Source of the DNA: Deltaproteobacteria bacterium
GTDB taxonomy: Bacteria > Myxococcota > JACPTQ01
Reading direction: 5' to 3'
Assembly (NCBI GenBank): GCA_016192705.1
Contig: JACPTQ010000017.1
Location: forward strand, 186,001 to 250,000
Length of the DNA: 64,000 nt
The stretch's first letter is position 1. Each line of letters begins with the position of its first letter. Below, piece after piece: positions 7,406 to 15,217 of this stretch. The notes under the pieces were generated by a model. The model saw only the letters and a program-made list of their open reading frames with translations, had not been told where the DNA came from and did not search any database. The position numbers and the translations under genes were made by a program.

Positions 7406-8596
7406 ATGAAGAAAAGTGGAGGCACTCGGCGGACCCGAAAGGGGAAGCGCCTTGCGAAGTCGGCGGTGCGGCGTCGCGGCGCGCGTCCGGCTGCGCGGCC
7501 GCTCGTGGGGACGAAAGTGGCGTCGGCGGGAGTGACAGCGGTCCACGGTTCTGCGGCACGGCCGAATGTGACGCGCGGGCGGCACACCGTACGGCGGGCG
7601 CATCGCGCGCACGGAAATCCAACGACAGTCGGCAGAGCGTCTGGGTATCGTGGCGACGGCGATGTTCGCGTTGTCTTTAAGACGCCCGAACTTTTGGAGG
7701 AGGCGGAACGGCTTGATTTCGTTTCGTCCGAAACGCTCGCCAAGACCGTCGAACCAGGAACCGGTTTTTTTGCGGCCGCGGAATCTTTTGTAAAGGCGCT
7801 GTCGAAATACAAGTCGCGCGTCAACTTGCCAGAGCGCCTCCGGCCCGACGCCCTCGCGCGCCTCTTGGACCGGGCGGCGATGCTCGCGCGCCTTGAGGAA
7901 GAGGCTCGGGGTCTGCATCAAAAATACTTCGAGAATCGGCGCAAAGTTTCGAGTGATGCGGTGCGCGCCATTGCCGATGCGTGGGGCGCGCTCAAGTTTG
8001 TGATCGAAAACGACGCGGGCGTACGGGGCGCTTTTGCGGTTTTCGAGAAATGGAGAGAGACGATGGGAACGCCAACAAAGAAGAGGGTGTTGATTGTGGT
8101 CGCGCAAGACCAGTTTCGTGACGAGGAGGTCTTCGAGCCGAAGGCGGTTTTGGAGAAGCGTGGCGCGGAGGTTGCGATTGGATGCGGGTCGACGCGAGAC
8201 GCGATGGGGATGATGGGCGGGCGCGTGAAGCCAAACCTCGCGCTTGTTGAGGCGCGCGCGGCCGATTACGACGCGGTGCTTGTCGCGGGCGGCATGGGTT
8301 CGCCCACGTACCTTTGGAACGAGGCGACGCTCCTCAAGCTGCTTCGCGACGCCCACGGCGCAGGGAAAGTCGTCGGCGGCATCTGTTTGTCGGGTGCACT
8401 TCCGGCGCAGGCGGGACTCTTGCGCGGCCAGAAGGGGACGGTTTGGGCGTCGCCCGAGTCGCTCGCCGAGCTCAAGAAGGGCGGCGTCGAATACACAAAG
8501 GACCCGGTTGTGGTGAGCGGGCGCGTGGTGACGGCCGAGGGGCCCGAGGCGGCGACGCGGTTTGGCGAGGCGGTCGCGAAGCTGCTGGGGATTTAG
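7406..8596 (+). CDS. DJ-1/PfpI domain protein with a novel helical, basic N-terminal extension
   Basis: A 396-residue protein. Residues about 220-396 are a complete DJ-1/PfpI domain: strand VLIVVAQDQFRDEE, nucleophile elbow GGICLSGAL with Cys327, and C-terminal DPVVVSGRVVTAEGPEAA. This superfamily includes proteases, glyoxalases/deglycases and chaperones. The first 60 residues are very basic (KKSGGTRRTRKGKR) and residues about 90-215 are predicted helical; I do not recognise this part. The frame runs without a stop from the ATG at 7406 (GGAGG about 10 nt upstream) into the domain, whose own typical start would be the ATG at 8063, so an internal start is possible. The basic tail could bind nucleic acid. 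Confidence 0.8.
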   Translation: MKKSGGTRRTRKGKRLAKSAVRRRGARPAARPLVGTKVASAGVTAVHGSAARPNVTRGRHTVRRAHRAHGNPTTVGRASGYRGDGDVRVVFKTPELLEEAERLDFVSSETLAKTVEPGTGFFAAAESFVKALSKYKSRVNLPERLRPDALARLLDRAAMLARLEEEARGLHQKYFENRRKVSSDAVRAIADAWGALKFVIENDAGVRGAFAVFEKWRETMGTPTKKRVLIVVAQDQFRDEEVFEPKAVLEKRGAEVAIGCGSTRDAMGMMGGRVKPNLALVEARAADYDAVLVAGGMGSPTYLWNEATLLKLLRDAHGAGKVVGGICLSGALPAQAGLLRGQKGTVWASPESLAELKKGGVEYTKDPVVVSGRVVTAEGPEAATRFGEAVAKLLGI

Positions 8597-8615
8597 TTTA
8601 GAAAGGCGATGTCGA

Positions 8616-9017
8616 TTGTTTGAGGTCAAGGTCGCTGCGGGGTTTTGCGCGAGCCACCGTGTGCGCGAGGACGACGGTTCGTACGAGCCGCTCCACGGGC
8701 ACAACTGGCGTGTGGTCGCGGCGGCGCGGGCGCGCAGACTGAACGGCATGGAGATGGCGCTCGACTTTCGCGCGTTCGAGGCGATGCTCAAAGCCGCGAT
8801 CGACGATCTCGATCATCTTCATTTGAACGACCTTGCGCCGTTTGCGTCGAAGAGTCCGACGGCCGAGCGGGTTGCCGAGCTTGTGTTCGAGCGAATCGCG
8901 CCGAAGGTTCGCGCGTTGGGTTGCGACCTCGCGCGCGTCGACGTCTGGGAAGCCGAGACCAGCGTCGCTTCTTTTTTTCAGGAGAACGAGCAAGGTGCTC
9001 AAAAGTGGATTCCGTAG
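8616..9017 (+). CDS. 6-pyruvoyl-tetrahydropterin synthase / QueD-like protein
   Basis: A 133-residue T-fold protein of the PTPS/QueD family, which converts dihydroneopterin triphosphate to a pterin, for example 6-carboxy-tetrahydropterin for queuosine. The zinc ligands are clear: His14, and His27 and His29 in LHGHNW. LDHLHLND and VWEAETSVASF supply the later conserved His and Glu. The Cys normally four residues before the first His of HGH is a Tyr here (SYEPLHGH), so the chemistry may differ. No ATG fits; the TTG at 8616 with AAAGG upstream gives the expected N-terminus. It follows the DJ-1 gene by 19 nt. No other queuosine or folate gene is nearby. Confidence 0.8.
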   Translation: MFEVKVAAGFCASHRVREDDGSYEPLHGHNWRVVAAARARRLNGMEMALDFRAFEAMLKAAIDDLDHLHLNDLAPFASKSPTAERVAELVFERIAPKVRALGCDLARVDVWEAETSVASFFQENEQGAQKWIP

Positions 9018-9030
9018 TTTTTCAGCAATC

Positions 9031-9882
9031 CTACTTCACGATGAGGCGCGTGTTTCCGTAATCGGTTGTGCTGGATGACCCACCCGACGCGAAAACGGCG
9101 ACGGTCGCGGAAATCCCCGCCGCACCGGCGATGGCCGCCCAAAACCACCATCGCTTAAAGACGGAACCTTCGGCCTTCACGACGGGCGTCGTCGCGCGCG
9201 TCGACACGCGAAACGGTACCTCTTCGTCTCGAAGCGCCGCGACCGTGATGCCGCGCTCATCGCGCGCGAGGAAGTAGTACTCAACCGCGGTTTTTCCAGG
9301 TGCGATGTCCACGGTGGCCGAAAAACGTCCAACGCCCGTTTCGCGCATCGGCAGCGACTGAAAAAGAACGCCCGCGCTCCGATGACGAAGCGTTACGGAT
9401 TTCACGCGGCGCGACGCATCGGCCACGGTGACGTCGATGCGAAGCGGTTCGCCGGGTCGCGGTGTCGAAATTGGCACGTGGCTAAGCGATGGCGGGGCCA
9501 CCACGACAACTTCGTCGGGGACGAGGCTTTTCGCGCGGTCGAAGATGGCGCGGATTTTGGGCGATGTCCGAGGTTTCAGCGTGAACGACCGGTCAATCTT
9601 CAAAAGCTTAATGAACGCTTCGAGCGCCGCGGCTTCGCGCCCCATCGCGACATTGGAGTATCCGAGGAGCTCAAACGCCTCGACGACGTCGGCTTTAGGC
9701 GCGATCGAATCGGCGGCGGCGGTCATGAGCAATGGGATTGCCTTTTCGTATTCGAGCTCTTCGTAGAGTTTTCGGCCCTTCTCGAGCGCATCCGATTTCG
9801 CAGCACCATCGCGCGGAAAAACGACGAGGCCCATGGCGACAACGAAGCCCAATCCGTACGCGGCGAGTCGTTCCCTGTTCAT
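9031..9882 (-). CDS. Signal-peptide TPR protein with C-terminal membrane anchor
   Basis: A 283-residue protein with a signal peptide (residues about 1-28), a TPR-like helical region (LEKGRKLYEELEYEKAIPLL onward), a predicted beta domain (about 135-235) and a transmembrane helix near 243-265 followed by a short Ser/Thr tail. In Myxococcota such proteins are often encoded next to PEGA-domain Ser/Thr kinases, as here. Its ATG overlaps the kinase stop by 4 nt (9879-9882), so the two are translationally coupled. It may be a periplasmic sensor or partner of the kinase; that is inferred from position only. Confidence 0.72.
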   Translation of the reverse strand: MNRERLAAYGLGFVVAMGLVVFPRDGAAKSDALEKGRKLYEELEYEKAIPLLMTAAADSIAPKADVVEAFELLGYSNVAMGREAAALEAFIKLLKIDRSFTLKPRTSPKIRAIFDRAKSLVPDEVVVVAPPSLSHVPISTPRPGEPLRIDVTVADASRRVKSVTLRHRSAGVLFQSLPMRETGVGRFSATVDIAPGKTAVEYYFLARDERGITVAALRDEEVPFRVSTRATTPVVKAEGSVFKRWWFWAAIAGAAGISATVAVFASGGSSSTTDYGNTRLIVK

Positions 9883-11822
9883 TCGAAATTCTCCTTAATG
9901 ATCGATTTCTTTCCCGGACGGACTTCGATCGGGATATCTTTTGATTTCTGCATTTCGGGGTTGACGAGCCTAAAGGTGTATCGGCCAGGGTCAAAGGCCA
10001 TCGCTTTGAGCGGCGTTCGCCCAAGCAGTTTCCCCTTGTGGTAAACGTCCGCCCAAGGTGTCGCGTCGAACGCCACTTGCCCTTTCTCTAGGTTAAACCG
10101 GTGTTTCGCTACCCCTCCGGGCGGAATGACGATCGTGACCGTTCTCGAAACGCCTTCCGCTTCATTGACGAGGCGAAAAGTTTGGCGTCCAGATGGCAGG
10201 TCGGAAAACTGGCCGGGCGTCTCGCCGATCTTTCGTGCACCCAGATAGACATCGCAGGGCGGATTCCCGTCGATGCTCAGCGCTCCAGGTTCGGTTGAGC
10301 GCGGCGTCGGTGGTTGTTCGACGGCGCGGACGGTTGGCGCCGTGGTGATCGGAGTCGTTTGAGCGGTGGGAGACAGAGGATTTCGAGCACGATCACGGTC
10401 ACGAGCACGTTCACGATCACGTTTACGAGCACGACCACGGTGATCGGGAGCGGGTGCGGCTGCGGTCGCGGGAGCGGGCGCGGGAGCGGGAGCGGGTGCG
10501 GGAGCGGGTGCGGGAGCGGGCGCGGGTGCGGGAGCGGGCGCGGGTGCGGGAGCGGGCGCGGGAGCGGGTGCGGGAGCGGGAGCGGGTGCGGCTGCAGGAG
10601 CGGATGCCGTCGGGTTTGGCGCCACCGGCTCAACCTCTTTCGTTCCGCCTCGCGTCGCGAAAAAAATCCCAACCGCCGCAACGCACAACGCCGCCGCAAT
10701 CCCACCCGCGAGTCGTCGACGCCGCGCACCGGGCGCCGTATCAACCACCACGGAGTTTCGCGTGATGTCTTTTCGGCTGATGTGGGCTGTTGCGTCGACC
10801 GACGAAATCTGGGACGGCGAGCGATCGGGGTCCGTTGCAAACTCACGCGTGACGGCCGACTCCACTTTTTCGCCCGCGGCCGCAGCCTTTTGGCGATCGG
10901 AAAACCGGTCGCTGAACATCGTCTTCATTGCGGACGACATATCGATGTGGCTGAACAATCGACCGCTCCGGCTCAAGAAAGTCTCGAGCGCCAGAAAAAC
11001 CTCGCGCATGTCGTGGTAACGATCGTTCGGGTCGCGCGCGAGCATTTGAAGGACGATCGCCTCGAGCGGGCGCGGATAGTCCGGCTGAAACTTCGAGGGT
11101 GGCGTGACGGCGCCGTCGGTGATCTGTTTTAGAATCATGAGTTCGCTTGAGTGGTGAAACAGCCGCGTGTTGGTCGTGATTTCGTAGAGTACGACGCCGA
11201 GCGCGAATTGGTCGGAGCGCGCGTCGACGGGCTGGCCGAGGACCTGCTCCGGCGACATATAGGCGTACTTCCCTTTGAGGACACCGGTTCGCGTCTTGGC
11301 GTAGCGCGACGTCGCTTGCGCGATCCCGAAGTCGACAACTTTGACGACGCCGTCGTACGACACGAGAATGTTTTGCGGCGAAACGTCGCGGTGCACGATG
11401 TTGAGCGGACGTCCGAGGTTGTCGCATTTCGTGTGCGCGTAAAAAAGCCCCTCGCAGGCGCCGCAGATGATTCGAACGGACGCCTCGATGGAAAGCGGTC
11501 TCTCGGTGGCTTGCGTGTGCCGCTGAATCGCCGGGAGGTCGCGACCGTCGACGAACTCCATCGCGATGAAGTAACTTTCGTCAACTTTTCCCAAGTCGTA
11601 GATTTGAACGATGTTGGCGTGGTTGAGTTGCGCGGCGATGCGCGCCTCGTCGAGGAACATCTGCACGAATTCCGGCGAGTCGGTCAAGTGCGGCAGAATT
11701 TTTTTGATGACGACGAGCTTCTCGAACCCTTCAAGCCCCGTTTGTTTCGCGAGGAAAATCTCCGCCATGCCGCCGATGGCGATGCGATTCAAGAGTTCGT
11801 ATTTGCCAAATCGCTGTCCCAC
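9879..11822 (-). CDS. Ser/Thr protein kinase with Pro-Ala linker and tandem PEGA domains
   Basis: A 647-residue Hanks-type kinase. The kinase domain starts at GKYELL (residue 6); the catalytic loop HRDVSPQN lies near 145, then DFGIAQ and GKYAYMSPEQ. A transmembrane helix follows at about 366-388. Residues about 405-459 are a nearly pure Ala-Pro repeat, then an Arg/Asp-rich stretch. The C-terminus has two PEGA modules (DVYLGARKIGETPG near 515, DVYHKGKLLGRTPL near 585), usually extracytoplasmic. The Ala-Pro tract comes from a hexamer repeat read on the strand opposite to that in the Asp-Ala-Gly lipoproteins. The frame is open far upstream; I prefer the GTG at 11822, because a promoter lies at 11874-11903, although a strong AGGAGG sits about 40 nt before it with no standard start in between. 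Confidence 0.88.
   Translation of the reverse strand: MGQRFGKYELLNRIAIGGMAEIFLAKQTGLEGFEKLVVIKKILPHLTDSPEFVQMFLDEARIAAQLNHANIVQIYDLGKVDESYFIAMEFVDGRDLPAIQRHTQATERPLSIEASVRIICGACEGLFYAHTKCDNLGRPLNIVHRDVSPQNILVSYDGVVKVVDFGIAQATSRYAKTRTGVLKGKYAYMSPEQVLGQPVDARSDQFALGVVLYEITTNTRLFHHSSELMILKQITDGAVTPPSKFQPDYPRPLEAIVLQMLARDPNDRYHDMREVFLALETFLSRSGRLFSHIDMSSAMKTMFSDRFSDRQKAAAAGEKVESAVTREFATDPDRSPSQISSVDATAHISRKDITRNSVVVDTAPGARRRRLAGGIAAALCVAAVGIFFATRGGTKEVEPVAPNPTASAPAAAPAPAPAPAPAPAPAPAPAPAPAPAPAPAPAPAPAPAPAPATAAAPAPDHRGRARKRDRERARDRDRARNPLSPTAQTTPITTAPTVRAVEQPPTPRSTEPGALSIDGNPPCDVYLGARKIGETPGQFSDLPSGRQTFRLVNEAEGVSRTVTIVIPPGGVAKHRFNLEKGQVAFDATPWADVYHKGKLLGRTPLKAMAFDPGRYTFRLVNPEMQKSKDIPIEVRPGKKSIIKENFE
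10446..10606. repeat. GC-rich hexamer-periodic tract (G-rich on + strand)
   Basis: About 160 bp of GCGGGT/GCGGGA/GCGGGC units. On the plus strand GGG runs are separated by exactly 3 nt for much of the tract, a textbook G-quadruplex pattern. The gene here is on the minus strand, so it is translated as Ala-Pro. Upstream (10380-10440) is a related periodic stretch of GAGCACGA/ACGATCACG units that encodes Arg/Asp repeats. Confidence 0.85.
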
Positions 11823-11873
11823 GATTTCTGTCGGCGACCGATCGGTCGGGACGCCTGTGTGACCTCCTAGAAG

Positions 11874-11903
11874 AGTATAAAGGTCGGGGAAATGTCCGGT
11901 CAA
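11874..11903 (-). promoter_or_regulatory. Sigma-70-like promoter for the PEGA kinase
   Basis: On the minus strand TTGACC is followed after 18 nt by TATACT. AGGAGG comes 5 nt after the -10, so transcription would begin at or near it. This excludes the long upstream extension of the kinase frame. Confidence 0.6.
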
Positions 11904-12044
11904 ACCGACACGGTGACGGACAAGGCATGGACGCGCCGGCCAGATTGTCATTGAAGCTTGATGTTCCGTCGGGTGAACGGACAGCAGGCGATGGACGAGC
12001 GGCGAGTGGCGGCGTTCGACGAGCTTGTCGTACACTGTTTTGTG

Positions 12045-15000
12045 ATGGCGAGGTCGTTGGGATTTTCTAGGGCCAAGTTGTTCGGTCGCGGTTTGACGCT
12101 GCTGCATGGCCTTTGCCTCAACGCTTGCGTCAAGTCCAACCCGCTTCCGGCGCCACCGGACACCGCGTTTGCGGTCGTGCCGGCCACCTTGTCGAATTCG
12201 GCCGCGGCGAGTTTTTCGTTTTTTTGTCTCTCGGCCACCAATTGCAGTTACCTGTGCTCGCTCGATAACGCCACGGAGACGAGTTGTGAATCGCCGCTTC
12301 AGCTCACGGCGATCGCCGATGGCGCCCATACGTTTGCAGTTCGTGCCGTGAGTGGCGCTGGGGTTCGCGACCAAACTCCTGCGTCGTTCACGTGGACCGT
12401 CGATACGACCGGCCCGGCCGTGGTGTTCGATGGCGGTCCGGCGGCTCTTACGAATGCGGCGTCGGGAACGATTGCGTTTGCGGCGACCGAGCCCGCATCG
12501 TTTTCGTGCACCTTCGACGACGGTGGCGCCGCGAACTGCACGTCGCCGTTTTCGTTTTCGGGGCTCGCCGACGGCCAACACACGCTCGCCGTTCGCGCGA
12601 CCGACGACGCTGGGAATGTCGGCGACGCGTCGGTCTACGCCTGGACGGCGGATGTCACCCCACCGCAATCGACCGTTCAGTCCCCGGCGTCGCCCGTCCC
12701 TTACGGATCGGCGATCGTTGTCACCGGGAGTGCATCCGATTCTGTTTCGGGGGTCGCACGCGTCGATGTTTCGACGGGCGGTGATGCGGGTTGGATCGCT
12801 GCAACCGGCACAACGGGCTGGTCGGCGTCGCTCTTCGCCGCGCCGCGGTTCTTCCATCGGGTTTGGTCGCGGGCGACCGATGTTGTGGGAAACGTCGAGC
12901 TGGTCGATGCAGGGACCGACTTGCAAACGAGTCTCTTTCCGGCCGCGTCGGTGACGGGCCAATCGAGCTTCACGCAAAACTGCGAGTCACTCCCGACCGC
13001 GCTGACGCTGAACTTCCCGTCCGGCGTGCTGTTCGTGCCCGCATCGAATCGGCTCTTCATCGCCGACTCGGTGAACCACCGGGTGGTTGCGCACCAGCTG
13101 AGCGCGACAAACGGATTCATCGATTTCGAAGCCGATGTCGTCCTCGGCCGCCAGACGTTCACGGACTGCGATTCTCCCGTGACGACGTCGACGTCGATGA
13201 ACAACCCAAAACGCCTCGCTTTCGATCCCGCGTCAAATCGGCTCTTTGTCTCCGATTCGACCAACAATCGCGTCCTTGTCTTTGGCCTAGCGTCTCTCAC
13301 GTCGGGACAACCGGCGAGCACCGTCATCGGACAAGATACGTTTGACGCTTCTTTCGACGGAATCGGCGCGTCTCGGCTCAACGATCCTGTTGGTCTCGCA
13401 TTCGATTCGATCTCCGGCCGCCTCTTTGTTGTCGATTCAGGCAACAATAGAATCCTCGTTTTCAATACGAATGGTCTCGCGAACGGAATGAACGCGTCAA
13501 ATGTTCTCGGACAATCAACGTTCACGTCGAGTCTCGCAGGTTTCGCCGCCGACCGTCTAATTCTGCCACAGGACGTCGCGTACGATCCCGTGGCCGCTCG
13601 CCTCTTCGTCGCTGACAACCAAAACCATCGGGTCGTCGTATTCGGTCTCGATGGCGGAATCGTGGACGGGATGCCGGCGACCTGGGTCTTGGGGCAACCG
13701 ACGCTTGACGCGGGGGGATCCAGCATCGATCCATCCGCGACCACAATGTTATTCCCCGAAGGGCTCGCGTTCGACCCGTTTTTGTCACGTCTCTATGTCG
13801 CGGACACGGGCAATAACCGTGTTCTGGTCTTCAACACCGGGGCCCTGACGAACGGGATGCCGGCGACGAACGTGCTTGGGCAGTCTTTCTTCGACGCGGG
13901 GCAGGGCGGAACCTCCGCGAGTGCGCTGGAAGTTCCGGTGGGCCTTGCGCTCGATTCCGACGGGGGTCGCCTGTTTGTTGCCGACCGCGACAATTCCCGC
14001 GTGATGGTGTTCGATGTCACGACGATTACAAACGGCGAAAACGCGGTTCACGCGTTCGGCTACGCCGACGTCGCCGACGCCGCCGCGCCGCTCTTTGACA
14101 CACGTTGTGCCAACGGTCCCGGCCCGGCGTCCGTCTGCTCGAACGATTTTATTGCGACCGCGGTCGACACCTCGAATCGACGGCTCTTCGTCACAAACGA
14201 CACCGTGAATCGCGTCCTCGTCTTCAGGCTCGACGACGCCGGTCTCCCCGAATCGCGAGCGTTTGCGGTTCTCGGTCAACCCGACTTCTCGCATTGCGCG
14301 CCTGGCCTTGGCGCATCGGCGCTCAACGAACCCAGCGGACTCGCGTACGACTCGGCCTCGAGCCGTCTTTTCGTCGCCGACACCGGCAACAACCGAGTCG
14401 TCATTTATAACGTGTCGAACGTCGTCACCGGACAACCCGCGATCGCGGTGCTCGGGCAACCCAACTTCGATTCCCGCGATACCGCCCTCTCCGCAAACAG
14501 TTTTTACAGTCCGGACAGCCTTGTCGTCGACCCGATTCGTTCGCGTCTTTTCGTGACCGACTGCGATAACAAGCGCGTGATGGTCTTCGACATCGCGGAG
14601 ATCGACGCGGGCGGGGCCGCCATCGCGGTCCTTGGACAATCTGATTTCACGTCAAATGACGCCGGAGTGACGCAAAGTCGCTTCACGTCGGCTTGCGACA
14701 TTGCGATGGATCCCGTGTCGGGGCGGCTATTCGTCGCCGACAGCGACAGCAATCGCGTTATGGTTTTCGAGACGACGACGCTCACGAATGGGAAGGCCGC
14801 GAGCTACGTTTTAGGGCAGACGAATTTCACGTCGGGCGACGAGTCCGCGTCATCATCTGGGCTCAATAGTCCAGGCGGAATGGTGTGGGACGGCGTATTC
14901 CAGCGTCTCTTCGTGTCAGATGCAGATAACAATCGCGTCGTCGTTTATAGCGGAGCGACCCTGGCGACCGGCGCGGCCGCGATCAACGTGATTGGGCAAT

Positions 15001-15143
15001 CGGGCTGGGGCGAGGGCAATGCTGGCCTGTCGTCAACGTTTTTAAGTGACCCCAAAGGGCTCGCCGTCGATGGGACCGGCACGCGTCTCTACGTCGGCGA
15101 TCGGGGGAATAGGCGCGTCCTGACGTTTGATGTGGGACCTTAA
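12045..15143 (+). CDS. Lipoprotein with Ig-like domains and NHL beta-propeller repeats
   Basis: A 1032-residue lipoprotein (lipobox LNAC, Cys28). Residues about 35-280 hold Ig-like bacterial adhesion modules (TFTWTVDTTGP and DGQHTLAVRATDDAGN type repeats). From about residue 310 to the end are some 12 NHL repeats, each with a core like AFDPASNRLFVSDSTNNRVLVF, enough for two six-bladed propellers. NHL propellers bind proteins or carbohydrates. I take the ATG at 12045, since the upstream frame would spoil the signal peptide; TACACT lies 8 nt upstream with no Shine-Dalgarno, compatible with a leaderless mRNA. It is divergent from the kinase gene. Ligand unknown. Confidence 0.85.
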   Translation: MARSLGFSRAKLFGRGLTLLHGLCLNACVKSNPLPAPPDTAFAVVPATLSNSAAASFSFFCLSATNCSYLCSLDNATETSCESPLQLTAIADGAHTFAVRAVSGAGVRDQTPASFTWTVDTTGPAVVFDGGPAALTNAASGTIAFAATEPASFSCTFDDGGAANCTSPFSFSGLADGQHTLAVRATDDAGNVGDASVYAWTADVTPPQSTVQSPASPVPYGSAIVVTGSASDSVSGVARVDVSTGGDAGWIAATGTTGWSASLFAAPRFFHRVWSRATDVVGNVELVDAGTDLQTSLFPAASVTGQSSFTQNCESLPTALTLNFPSGVLFVPASNRLFIADSVNHRVVAHQLSATNGFIDFEADVVLGRQTFTDCDSPVTTSTSMNNPKRLAFDPASNRLFVSDSTNNRVLVFGLASLTSGQPASTVIGQDTFDASFDGIGASRLNDPVGLAFDSISGRLFVVDSGNNRILVFNTNGLANGMNASNVLGQSTFTSSLAGFAADRLILPQDVAYDPVAARLFVADNQNHRVVVFGLDGGIVDGMPATWVLGQPTLDAGGSSIDPSATTMLFPEGLAFDPFLSRLYVADTGNNRVLVFNTGALTNGMPATNVLGQSFFDAGQGGTSASALEVPVGLALDSDGGRLFVADRDNSRVMVFDVTTITNGENAVHAFGYADVADAAAPLFDTRCANGPGPASVCSNDFIATAVDTSNRRLFVTNDTVNRVLVFRLDDAGLPESRAFAVLGQPDFSHCAPGLGASALNEPSGLAYDSASSRLFVADTGNNRVVIYNVSNVVTGQPAIAVLGQPNFDSRDTALSANSFYSPDSLVVDPIRSRLFVTDCDNKRVMVFDIAEIDAGGAAIAVLGQSDFTSNDAGVTQSRFTSACDIAMDPVSGRLFVADSDSNRVMVFETTTLTNGKAASYVLGQTNFTSGDESASSSGLNSPGGMVWDGVFQRLFVSDADNNRVVVYSGATLATGAAAINVIGQSGWGEGNAGLSSTFLSDPKGLAVDGTGTRLYVGDRGNRRVLTFDVGP

Positions 15144-15161
15144 GCCGGTCGTCATTATCGG

Positions 15162-15203
15162 AAAGAACGGGTGTCCTGGTGGTAAAGGTCGCGACCGTTC
15201 TTT
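15162..15203 (+). terminator. Possible hairpin terminator after the NHL gene
   Basis: A 9-bp stem (AAAGAACGG / CCGTTCTTT) with a 24-nt loop begins 19 nt after the stop codon at 15143. The T-run is short, so termination is uncertain. Confidence 0.35.
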
Positions 15204-15217
15204 ACTATGAAAAGACG

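Noticed and set aside
11823-12977. Upstream extension of the kinase reading frame (about 385 extra residues)
   Set aside because: It overlaps the NHL lipoprotein gene on the other strand, is Arg-rich, and lies upstream of the kinase promoter.
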